Assembly: GCA_039000515.1 (NCBI GenBank)
Contig: JBCFYV010011164.1
Span: 50,133,723 to 50,197,722, forward strand
Origin: Timema cristinae
Taxonomy: Eukaryota; Arthropoda; Insecta; Phasmatodea; Timematidae
Length of the DNA stretch: 64,000 bases
Reading direction: 5' to 3'
A program made the position numbers and the translations under genes. Each line of letters begins with the position of its first letter. Within the stretch, counting starts at the first letter, position 1. The notes beneath the pieces are model-generated. The model did not search any database. It was not told the origin of the DNA and saw only the letters and a program-made list of their open reading frames with translations. This document shows, one piece after another, positions 54,645 through 64,000 of the stretch.

Positions 54645-55407
54645 TATTCCGTTCACGATAGGTTTTTACCTGAATGACAGTTCGAAAATCATATGTTTAG
54701 GTTTTGGGTTGCCAACACTTGTAAAAGATCACAGTTTTGTTATAAATGTAAAGATCTTTAATTACCTTTTATATATTACATTTAAAATAACGCAAACTTA
54801 AGTTTTCTCATACTATTTCATTTTTTAAATAATTTCTTTTTATCCAACTCGAATCAATATTTTAAACATAATTAAAAGTACTTATTTTTCGTTTTGGAAC
54901 GTTACTAATTTTGTGTAATATAGTGCACACATCTTTTAATACAGGCATCGTATTTACTTGGAAAAGAGAAAATTGTTGTCATTTTTATATACAATAAATG
55001 ATTTTATGATTATTTGATCGTATTTTGAAATATTTAACTGAATAAAATATTTTCATTAACTGCGTGTCTGCATTATTGCAAAAAACTTGTTTATCGTTAT
55101 GTTCAATCATATGGTTTAGATTCGTCAGTCGCCATTTTGAAGCTATGTTCGTTAGAAGTTTTTGTGAAAGTGGTGTTAATATTTTTTTTAAGGGAATAAA
55201 ACTATAAATAATCTTTGTCCTACCTACAATAAATATATAAATAATATTGGCCTAAATAACTGTGATTAACTATCATATTAATATATTACCATCTATTTTC
55301 AATACAGTCATCCAAAGTGATAGATGTCAGCTGTTGGCGTAGTGATGTATTAGGGTTTACTTCTAGTAACATTTCGAGCTGTCATCCAGGTAAACTTAGC
55401 TCGTGAA
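54645..55407 (+). mobile_element. MITE-like family M, copy M4
   Basis: TATTCCGTTCACGATAGG at the left and CCAGGTAAACTTAGCTCGTG then AATGAC at the right are the best preserved termini of the family. Internal blocks match M1-M3 in order. No protein is encoded. Confidence 0.88.
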
Positions 55408-55504
55408 TGACTTTTAACTCCAGTTTATGCTTAGAAAACCAAATATATTTATGGTTAAGTCGTGTCTTAATTATTTTTGTTAAAAATTTCCTTGTTTTTT
55501 TTAA
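55408..55504. other. Short spacer
   Basis: AT-rich sequence between M4 and SINE-A with no feature. Confidence 0.4.
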
Positions 55505-55747
55505 CACCTCGTTTTACTACTTGTGCGGGTTATACTCCTATGTACTAATTAAATTAATGGGTTAGTGATTAGTAAGGCTTAATTTAGAGGAAGTGCACCC
55601 GCTTTTGCGTGGAGTGAGAGTGAAAGACAATTTAGGAAAACCACCCTCAGTACACCCGACCGGGATCGAACCCCTATCTCCCCGTCTTCGACAGTCTAGT
55701 TCAACACGAGATTAGTGCGTCAGACCAGGCGGCCACCGAAGCCGGTA
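55505..55747 (-). repeat. SINE-A, best preserved copy
   Basis: On the minus strand: CCGGCTTCGGTGGCCGCCTG head, GGGGTTCGATCCCGGTCGGG B box, TACTGAGGGTGGTTTTCC, CACGCAAAAGCGGGTGC, TAACCCATTAATTTAATTAG, and the 3' domain TATAACCCGCACAAGTAG. A possible CTTGTT duplication flanks it, but it is too short to be sure. Confidence 0.88.
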
Positions 55748-55991
55748 ACTTGTTAAATCGGGCTTGTCCTTTTAGAGTCACATATTTTGACGAAGATTTC
55801 ATGTCCTTTAGTCACTCATTTAACGTAGTATACTGAATATACTTCTCTCATTAAATTTGTGAAACAATTTCTTCAATGCCTTGAGGGTTTAACAATCTTG
55901 AAAGGAGTTAGAAAAGGGAAATAGGAGCTGGAAACGAGCATTGTCCCATGATTGTACTTTAGGATAGTACATTTGATTATTTTTTTTACAG

Positions 55992-55995
<4 letters not shown>

Positions 55996-56078
<83 letters not shown>
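55996..56078. repeat. (TA)n microsatellite
   Basis: About forty TA units without interruption. The 89-codon minus-strand frame crossing it is an artefact (alternating Y and I residues). Confidence 0.97.
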
Positions 56079-56080
<2 letters not shown>

Positions 56081-56700
56081 TTCAGGCATTGATGCCCATT
56101 TCTTGAGCAAGTCTTGGGCATGAATCATTTGTAATGATTGGTTCATATACATTGTCAAGCACTCATTTAGTCTGAGGACACGGAGGGGGACTATTTCCTA
56201 AATGGTATGTCTGTCTTTGTGTGTATATAGCCCTAACGGTCTATAAGACAAGATGGATGAACAAAGAATAATCTTGTGAACGTGCGTGCGGTGGTCACCC
56301 TTTAGATGTCGCGTGTTCTGAGGAATGTACGCGGGGCGTCCTTGCCAAAGGAGACGCCCGGGCTAACTTTAGAACTCGACGATGCGCACTTGGTTATATT
56401 GTGACTCACGCGGGTAGCGGAACCTGTCCGGAGTTAAAAAGAGACCGTGCTCTTATTTGCCAGCATCAACGATAGACTAGGAATGAACATAAGTGTTTTA
56501 CATTAGAAAGTTTTTTAAATAAATTAAATAACTGTCATCAGTTGAATTTTAAATAATGGCTGAGGACAGAGCTGTTGTGCACACACATTTGTATTAATAC
56601 AGGGATGATGCTTTGGGCATCGAGACACAATATTAATGATAGAAAATCACGTGAGACCAACAAAGTATATCGACGTTCGATGTCGATAAGAATCCATTAA
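56079..56700. other. Unassigned, with a CpG-rich patch
   Basis: From 56270 to 56440 CpG is frequent (GTACGCGGGGCGTC, GACGCCCGGGC and ACGCGGGTAGCGG). It may be an LTR, UTR or promoter fragment. No open frame or splice-supported model is visible. Confidence 0.35.
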
Positions 56701-56987
56701 TATTAAGGCCATATGTACAGACAATTTTTGTTTTCGCCATTAAAGAGAGTTTTCGTCTATGAAATGCTACACACCATAAATGTATCTTTATCTATTTTTA
56801 TTCAAGAGCTATGAGGTTAAGAAACTTCAATTTCTACGTTTTCCGAATCTAGTTTTAAGCCACACTTTTTGAAATAAAATTTTGCAAATCTAAATATAGT
56901 ATCTTTAATACTATACCTATTTGATAAAGCTGGGATTTTAGCGCTGGTATAAGCATACTCTATATAAAATACTTAAAGTGCTCTTAA
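56701..56987 (-). repeat. Repeat B, part corresponding to A 48895-49135
   Basis: This is the reverse complement of A from the ATACATATGGCC-type end to the LTR target. At about 56936-56957 it reads, on the minus strand, GAGTATGCTTATACCAGCGC, the site in which the LTR element sits in A, but uninterrupted. It ends at the TTAA (56984-56987) where copy 2 of the TTAA element begins. Confidence 0.85.
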
Positions 56988-58999
56988 GGCCCTGCCTACC
57001 CATAAATGCACGGTTCTAAACAAAAGAATTTAAAACAAAATATATTTAATAATTCAACATTGTTGTTTTTTATTTATTTTAGTAACATATCTGGGCAACT
57101 TTCATAATTCTTATGGAATTTTCAAACCATGCTAAAAATAGTTATTGAAATATTTTCATTAAAATGTTTCCATTTCAATGCATTTTAAATGGGAAAACAA
57201 AAATTATTAATGGATTTATTTATTTTCTTTGTACAATTAAGCTAGAGTGTTTGTTTATAACATACTATTTAATGAATAATTTCTTTTTCTTTTTAGACAT
57301 ATTTTTTAATTTGGGTTAGCTTCAATAATCACGACGATATTGAGCTCTAACGACTCCCAAGTCGACTCTCTAGTCAAAATACATGGTTTTAAATACAACT
57401 TTTCCTTCTGCAACTAGTTGTCATAGCTGATAATAGGTGCCGTTAGTATGATCTTTACCCATTTACAAGCTAGTATCATTTTGCAAGCGTTGGCTAACCT
57501 GCTGTATCGGAATGCAGGCGGCAATGGAGGGTTAAACTAATCTCTGTGACCTTCTTGAGTCAAAGAAACATTAATACCATGTACGTTAGGATAAGAAGGG
57601 CCAATGTCCAATTATGAAAATTTGCGTAATTAAATATAAACAATTAAACATCTTAATATATTCAGTAACTAAAATACTCACAAAGTGTTAACTGCTGTGT
57701 GAATAAATATAGTTGGTCCCTACTTACTTCAATGAGAGTATTACTCTAGTGATACATTATTTACAAAGAAAAAACCACATGCTTCTCCATACACAAAGTT
57801 TTATGACATTAGTCCTTATTTAACTGAGACAGTAAAACATGTAAAATTCTTCACTCTTATCTTATATTCTTTCTTGAGTTTTCTCATTCTTTAGCACTAC
57901 ACGTTGTAATAATAAGTGTTAATATTCAAAGTAAATGAAAACTACTGTACATTGAATTTTTAATCCACTATTATAATAAATAAAAATAAACATTCCTGCT
58001 AATATCAAACATAGTTATTTTAAATAAAATTTGGTCTAAATGTAATTTGGAGACGTTCTCAGTATAATTTTATATGCTAGTTTTTATTTTACGGTCTAGG
58101 ATTTGACTCTCATTGGACTTTGGAATAAGCTATTTTTCAAAAAGTTAATGAACAAAGTTTTTGGTAGTCAAGATGTGAAAATGTTAATTTTATTTTATTA
58201 GCGTGTTAAATGTGATTACTTTTAATTTGAACCTGTTGCATTCTCGCAGTTTGTGCGCTCGTTTTGGAAGAAATGTATCGAATCCCGAACAATAAGTACC
58301 CACGGTGATTACTTTTTATATAATTAACAATATGTGACCTTTTTGCTTTCGAACAAAATCCAATGGATTGTATAAATTTTGAGGTGGAGAAGTATTTACA
58401 AATATTATTTTATATCCTTGTGAATAACAAGTTTATGAAGAAAGGGCGCACAAAGAAAATCAAAGATATAATTGATTATTTAACTTATTGTAGTAAAGGG
58501 TAAGTTTTTTTAATGGTATGCATATTACTGGCGCTTAGGCTATCTGTATCTACTAATTTAAGTACAATGGATGAGCAGCGATACTATTTTATTTACTGTA
58601 GAAATAATATCAAAATTAAGATACAAATAAATACTTCTATATAACAATGTAGCGATTATTCTGATATTTCAAGTAATTTTTTTTTTTTAAAAAAAGCTCT
58701 TAGCTGAAAGTAAATGTTACTAACACTCTGTAACGCACTTATTGTATGTTCAAAAGCTCTTGTGCCTTGGCCGAGTTCGTATCACGCTAGTACTAAGTAA
58801 TTTCAACCTAACAGGGAATCGAACTAGTCTAGTAATTGAGCTGATTAATTTACGCACTCAGTGCTCTGTCATAGCACTTTAGAAATATTGACCACGACAT
58901 GAAGCCGATGATAAGTAAAATATATTTAAAACCATTAGAGTTAATGAACTTTTGTGTTCCCTATGCCATAAAGTAAGTAAGTAAGTATTTGATAACCGA

Positions 59000-59300
59000 C
59001 CGCCTCTGTTGTATAGTGGTCAGATTTACTGGCTTCAGATACTGAAGTCCCAAGTTCGATCCCCAGTGCCCCTAATTGTGTCTGTGAAGCAGTGGGTCTG
59101 AAACGGAACCAAAATCAACCTCGTGAGGACAAATGAGGAGCTACTTGAATGAATAAGTAGCGCTTCAGTCTAGAAAACTGAGATAGAAGTCTGGAGGGCT
59201 CGTTGTGCTAACCACATGGCACTCTCAGCTTGAAAATGTTGGCCCTATCTTTGCCAACATACGGCAGCCTCTCGATTGGTATAGCCTGCTTGCAGGGTGA
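59000..59300 (+). repeat. SINE-C, counterpart of 2938-3245
   Basis: CGCCTCTGTTGTATAGTGGT carries a tRNA-Asp/Glu-like A box, and AAGTTCGATCCCCAG is the B box. The body matches copy 1. A GTAAGTAAGTA stretch precedes it. Confidence 0.65.
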
Positions 59301-59436
59301 CACCATGGAGATATTACTCAAGTTAAACTCTACCAATAGGATAAAAAAAAATTCCCAAAAACATTTATTTCTGGAAAATTGTGTAAATCCTATAGATGTT
59401 TGAAAACTGTAAACACCGTATTAAATAACAGATACC

Positions 59437-59662
59437 CACTTCAGTGGCTGAGTGGTCTAAGGTGTCACTAGTGTTAAATTGGCCTTCTGATAGCGGAGCA
59501 CTTGGGGTGAAAATCCTGGTCGAGTCTACTGAGGGTAGTTTTTCCTAAATTGTTTCCCCATCTCCCAAAGTAAAAGTGCTGGTAGATAACCTCTCAAATG
59601 CTTCTTTCCTCATTACCACCCAATTAGATTATCATATATGCGTATAACATGACGTGGTAATA
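59437..59662 (+). repeat. SINE-A, counterpart of 2572-2812
   Basis: TTCAGTGGCTGAGTGGTCTA starts the tRNA-like head. The B box has decayed (GGGGTGAAAATCC), and the tail reads CGTATAACATGACG. Its presence in both TTAA copies shows it is ancestral to them. Confidence 0.75.
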
Positions 59663-60030
59663 TCAGTAATAAAAATAACAATATATTTATAGTCAAAATT
59701 GTTATAGTATTCGAAATGAAACCGCTTTTAAAATATGTTATTGCCTCCTTAGCCTTTAAATTTTAAAAATTAGCCAAAGCACAGTGGCCAAATTTAGGAC
59801 ATTAAATTAATTTTTTTATTTTACCTGCTTACTAATAAACTCAAATAAATGGTACGACAAAATCGTAAGCTACATACTATCTCGTATAGGTTATTTATTT
59901 TAGTTAGTGACAAAACCTTCAAAAATAAGTTATCTCTAATTTTACCTTAAATAAATTTTTCTCTGATAAATAAGTGTACATTATTATTTATCACTACCCT
60001 CACCAGATATTTATTTGAAAAAATTTCAAT

Positions 60031-60567
60031 AGTGGTACAACAGCATTAACCTGGAGTCACCACTTTGATATGCTAATTACTGAAAATGAGTACGGGTACA
60101 AAACTTATTTGTGTTACAAAACGGTACAAAACTATTATAAAACTTTGGCATCAAAAAAAGTTCAAAATCAAAAGGGGTACAACCGCATTTACCTCGAGTA
60201 CGTGGAGTACTCACTTTGATATGCTAATTACTCAAAACGGGTACGGGTACAATACTTTTTCTTTCTGGTACAAAACGGTACAAAACTTTGGCATCAAAAA
60301 AAGTTCAAAATTAAAAAGTAGTAAAACAGCATTAACCTTGAGTCACCACTTTGATATGCTAATTACTCAAAACGGGCACGGGTACAAAACGGTACAAAAC
60401 TAGTACAAAACTTTGGTATAAAAAAATTCAAAAGTGGTACAACAGCTCTGGAGTCACCACGTTGATATGCTAATTACTCAAAACGGGCACGGTTACAAAA
60501 CGGTACAAAACTAGTACTAAACTTTGGCATCAAAAAGGTTCTAAATTCAAAAGTGGTACTACAGGTT
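60031..60567 (+). repeat. Tandem array of 116-145-bp units, only in copy 2
   Basis: Units start near 60031, 60172, 60317, 60433 and (partial) 60552 with AGTGGTACAACAGC. Each contains CACTTTGATATGCTAATTAC, TCAAAACGGG(T/C)ACGGGTAC and ACAAAACTTTGGCATCAAAA. The inner ACAAAACGGT motif is itself repeated a variable number of times, which explains the variable unit length. A 105-codon frame crosses two units and is not a gene. Confidence 0.88.
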
Positions 60568-62152
60568 AATGGACGTCTAGCTGACTGGAATGAATAAGCT
60601 AATTTTTCTGCTCGAGAGTGTGATTGTATCTTGACGTTATGTCTCCCCACGTTTAGTCAAACTTGGTCGCCTACACACTTTACGGTCCGGCACTACACTT
60701 CTTATCTCTCTCAATTCTTGGAAAAAAGTTTGCTTGCTGCCTTTACTGATTACCGGTCGTGGTCGCCAGTCTCCCAATTGTTTAAACAAACCAGTAGTTC
60801 TGCCAACCTGATGGCTGGAATCCACCAGTTTGTATAACGTTAGCAACGCCATCTATTTTAGAGCTGAAAGCTCAACACACCGCCAGAGAGGGTAGGCAGG
60901 GCCTTAAAATCAACACAATTCAACAATTGTTTATTAATACTAATTCATCTATAAATATTAAATATTAGTATTAATGTAATTTATAGATGTGTATACTTAA
61001 GATTTAAAAAATATTCAGATTTAAATATGCAACGTTTTACTGAATAAGTTGATTTATGTATGACATAAAAATATGCACTGAAATTCCAAGTTGGCTCATT
61101 GAATCAAAACTTTGTAGAGAGGTGTAGCTTAGTTGACAAGAAAGGGTGATAACCTACCTCCACAGTTCGCTACACACAGCAGTTACTCCAGCTGTGTTAT
61201 CACAGAAACCCAAGTAATCTGCATTCCTTGCGAGATTTCTGTTTGAACGATCATTCACAAGCTGTCTCTTGAAATAGTTAGCCTCATATTATAGTGATAT
61301 TAATATTTATACCACTATCAGGGTTATTTCATTATTGAAACATGTAGTAATTTATAGATGCGTTTTTATTTGTGATCTCTATAAACTGTATAAAGTATAT
61401 AATTATTATTATTATTAAAATAATAAACATTGGTTCTTTCCATCACAACCTGGAAAACGTCAAGCTTTAAACCGAGAATGAGCATAATGTATTTATTATA
61501 TAGGCAGAAAGGCTTTATGTTTATTTTATATATTAGGGGTTTCCAGAATCAGTAACACAGAATATACAATCTAGTAAACAATAAATGGCAGTAGGCGACC
61601 GCCCAAGGTTTCGACACATTGCATATCAAGAATGATGAAATAAATACTTTACATTTGAAAGCACTTTTTACAGCCATTGTATAAAGAATCTTTTTCATGG
61701 AATAAAAAGTAATTTAGGCAGTTTATAGTGTTTGAACTAGTTCAAATAACTAAGAAATTTAGTCATTATTAATACAGAAAAAGGCAATATTTTATATTAT
61801 ATAACTTAAATTGGCAAAACTTATTGCTGTGAATACATTAATATGCATATGGAAAAAAATAGTTTCACGATCTTCAATTTAGTGAAAACTGCAATTATTA
61901 TCTTCATTTAATTTATCAATGTTTTTATATGTATTTATATTTTAATTAGAGGTAAGAATATTTATACTGTCAGTCTGACTTAGACCTTGGTTCATATGGG
62001 ATTACCTGCATGATACATTTTATTGATTAATTAAATTTTTATTAACATTAAAATTTTGTGATTATCTACATTTTAAATCATCTGGATGGTTTTCCCCAAA
62101 TTATTTATGCCTAGCCTATAGGTAAATATGGAAAAATGGTGATTAACAAAGC

Positions 62153-62156
<4 letters not shown>

Positions 62157-62188
<32 letters not shown>
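62157..62188. repeat. (AT)n microsatellite
   Basis: Sixteen AT units, at the position homologous to 41547-41618 in repeat A. Confidence 0.9.
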
Positions 62189-62192
<4 letters not shown>

Positions 62193-62364
62193 TTACCTTA
62201 AATAGCAAACCCAAGAAGTCAAGTGGTTACAATTAAATTTATTATATTCAAATAATTGATAATTTTAGGAATACGGCAAGTTTACACCGTTAAATAGAAT
62301 TATTGAATTCTAAGAGGTATACAACAACCAGAAGAAGGCCGAGAATTGATCAAATAATAAATAC

Positions 62365-62445
62365 TACGCCCTACCAGGAATCGAACCCGAAACCTTTTGA
62401 ACTGTAGACCATCCCGCTAGCGACTGGGCTAACGTGTCGGGCTAT
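62365..62445 (-). repeat. tRNA-like sequence within repeat B
   Basis: This is the reverse complement of the 41274 sequence. The B box GGTTTCGGGTTCGATTCCTG and A box TTAGCCCAGTCGC are intact, and the anticodon-arm region differs slightly from A. Confidence 0.6.
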
Positions 62446-62990
62446 ATTACTATAATTATATCACTTTAATAGCCTGTATTTTCTTACGTTCTCTCCCACA
62501 GCTGTCAAACTGTTAATTGAGTGGCCTCTTGAAAATATGCTTGATAAGAAATAGATTTTTTACCACCTTAAAAATGGTATGAATGCAAGACTCTCCGTTT
62601 AAGCTTGCAATTTTTCCAGCATTTTATATGGATTAAATTTTGGAAACTATTCTAATGGAATAGATTAGAATTTATTTGTTGATCCCAACTATAAGGGTAT
62701 AATTAGGCCAAGACGTTGTAGTTCCTATAAAAGTAGTCTATAATGATGATGTGCCAATTAGTGAGATATCCTGTTTGGCACCTACCTAAACAATATAGGA
62801 AGTTTAATTATTTATTCATTTTTAACTCACTTATAGAGTAATTTTAGGCCCAAGTATGATATTATAGTAGTAATTGATGTTTGCATTTGCAAGTGTGTGA
62901 GCACTTTGAATTTACTTCAAATGAAAAACCGCTATTTAATATTGTAACGACAGTCTTTCTACAATTTTTTATTACTTTTCGCAAATAAAT

Positions 62991-63549
62991 AATGTAATAA
63001 AATAAAAGACATTCCTTTGTGAATGAAATAATTATCACATATGACTCATAAAAAATATGTGTGTGTGTGAGAGAGAGATCGATTTTTATTTTTATTAATT
63101 TAATCAAAATAATTGAAGCATTCTTATCCAAATAAGATGTAACTTATATATAATCGCTCTCCAATGTTTTTTGACACTTGGAATTATTTAGTGATTAGGT
63201 TTTGAGGTTTGAGTTACTCTAGGGTGCAAGGAGAAGAAAACTAATTTTATAGTAAATGCACCCTATTTACTTGGAGAGTGGATTGGAACACTATAGGAAG
63301 AGAACACATGTGGAAAGCCACCAAAAATATGTAAAAATTATATATACTTTTTATTTGTCTAGGTAAATCATTAATAAACCTACTTTTTTTTTTGTAAACT
63401 CGAGTTTATTGTTGCAAGTTCCTAGTAATGTTTTGAATACATATTTTTGGCATGATTCACCAACCGATTCAACTCCTTATCGAAGTTTAGATTTATGTAA
63501 AATATGCTCACTTTGAAATCAGTTTTGTTCAATTTTCTCTCTCTCTCTC

Positions 63550-63608
<59 letters not shown>

Positions 63609-63844
63609 CAGGTTATATAGGTGTATAAAACATATTTATCTTTATAATACGCTTTATCTCTATTATTGAAAAATCATTAGTTGCCTGTTCTTTACTAGAA
63701 TAAATAATATACATTTTGAAATTATAATTTAGGCCTTAATATTTTTTTCTATTACAAAGAAAACATGGGCGCACATGTCCGGTGTGGTAGAACTCCCTCC
63801 TTACTCAAATGATAACATTATTAGACAAAGTATTCTGATGTTGA
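62991..63844. other. AT-rich DNA with microsatellites
   Basis: (GT)n with (GA)n occurs at 63058-63076, (CT)n at 63536-63549 and (TA)n at 63552-63602. No gene recognised. Confidence 0.5.
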
Positions 63845-63991
63845 ATGTACCGATCAGAATTCCAAAGATCTGAAGAAGATGATAGTTGTGAGATTAGTTC
63901 AATTGAAAATGAAGAAATTTGAGTTGTATCGGAAAGTGATGATGACATACCTAGATTATTGATGAAAACGATACCTCCCTCAAAAATAATA
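63845..63991 (+). pseudogene. Acidic N-terminal fragment, possibly of a transposase
   Basis: An ATG at 63845, preceded by an in-frame TGA, starts a frame whose product is strongly acidic and serine-rich (RSEEDDSCEISSIENEEI). A TGA at about 63926 interrupts, and the same frame continues VVSESDDDIPRL to near 63991. Acidic N-termini of this kind are common in piggyBac-type transposases, but no catalytic region is in view because the window ends. The identification is a guess from composition. Confidence 0.2.
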
Positions 63992-64000
63992 TAACAGGAA

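Larger units (their letters stand above)
56988..60903. mobile_element. TTAA-flanked non-autonomous DNA transposon, copy 2
   Basis: Both 14-base terminal inverted repeats are intact: GGCCCTGCCTACCC at 56988-57001 and its complement at 60890-60903. TTAA duplications lie at 56984-56987 and 60904-60907. Repeat A at 42893-42930 shows the empty site. Orientation is opposite to copy 1. Length is 3,916 bp, with no transposase frame. Internal differences from copy 1 are concentrated at 60031-60567. Confidence 0.9.
60904..62990 (-). repeat. Repeat B, part corresponding to A 40727-42932
   Basis: Reverse complement of A, starting at the TTAA after copy 2 and running outward to about 62990, where GCGAAAAGTAATAAAAAATT marks the last clear match. 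Compared with A it has one (AT) run and one AT palindrome, not expanded arrays. Confidence 0.85.

Noticed and set aside
55889..56158. 89-codon frame on the minus strand
   Set aside because: Most of it is translated (TA)n, giving alternating tyrosine and isoleucine.
60086..60403. 105-codon frame
   Set aside because: It spans units of the 116-145-bp tandem array and changes with unit length.

Overview
This is a eukaryotic, AT-rich, gene-poor stretch made almost entirely of transposable elements and their debris. There are no operons, no ribosome binding sites and no long open frames. Signs of a large animal genome are tRNA-headed SINEs, a decayed LINE with an (AAT)n tail, a Gypsy-like LTR element, a solo LTR, MITE-like and foldback elements, and many microsatellites. 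The mix suits an arthropod, probably an insect, but nothing in the window fixes the species.

Layout. 0-5.3 kb: a 41-bp tandem array, SINE debris, and copy 1 of a 3.98 kb element flanked by TTAA. 5.3-12 kb: a CpG-richer patch, two fragments of one LINE family, a MITE-like element (family M, copy M1) and a SINE-B with a 12-bp target duplication. 12-25 kb: mostly unrecognised AT-rich DNA with SINE-A copies, an M copy (M5) split by a 1.7 kb insertion, and two small open frames of unknown meaning. 25.3-26.2 kb: the best candidate for a host promoter and 5' exon. 26.8-30.7 kb: a diverged ~143-bp array, M2, a perfect 54-bp array and a SINE-B. 32.4-34.7 kb: a foldback element with a second palindromic element nested in it, then a short palindromic MITE. 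38.4-40.6 kb: a diverged array of ~130-175-bp units. 40.7-63 kb: a pair of inverted ~2.5 kb repeats (A and B). A is split by a 5.96 kb Gypsy-like element (42933-48894, 4-bp target duplication ATAC), and B is split by copy 2 of the TTAA element (56988-60903). Between them lie M3, a candidate coding exon, a second foldback element, a 818-bp solo LTR and M4.

The clearest result is that A and B each preserve the uninterrupted target of the insertion found in the other, so both target-site duplications can be read directly. The order of events also follows: A/B duplication is oldest, and the TTAA and LTR insertions came later. The other system-level result is that SINE-A and SINE-B have different tRNA-like heads but end in the same ~35-bp 3' domain, which suggests they use the same LINE machinery. 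No complete host gene and no complete transposase or reverse transcriptase was found. All similarity statements are by eye.
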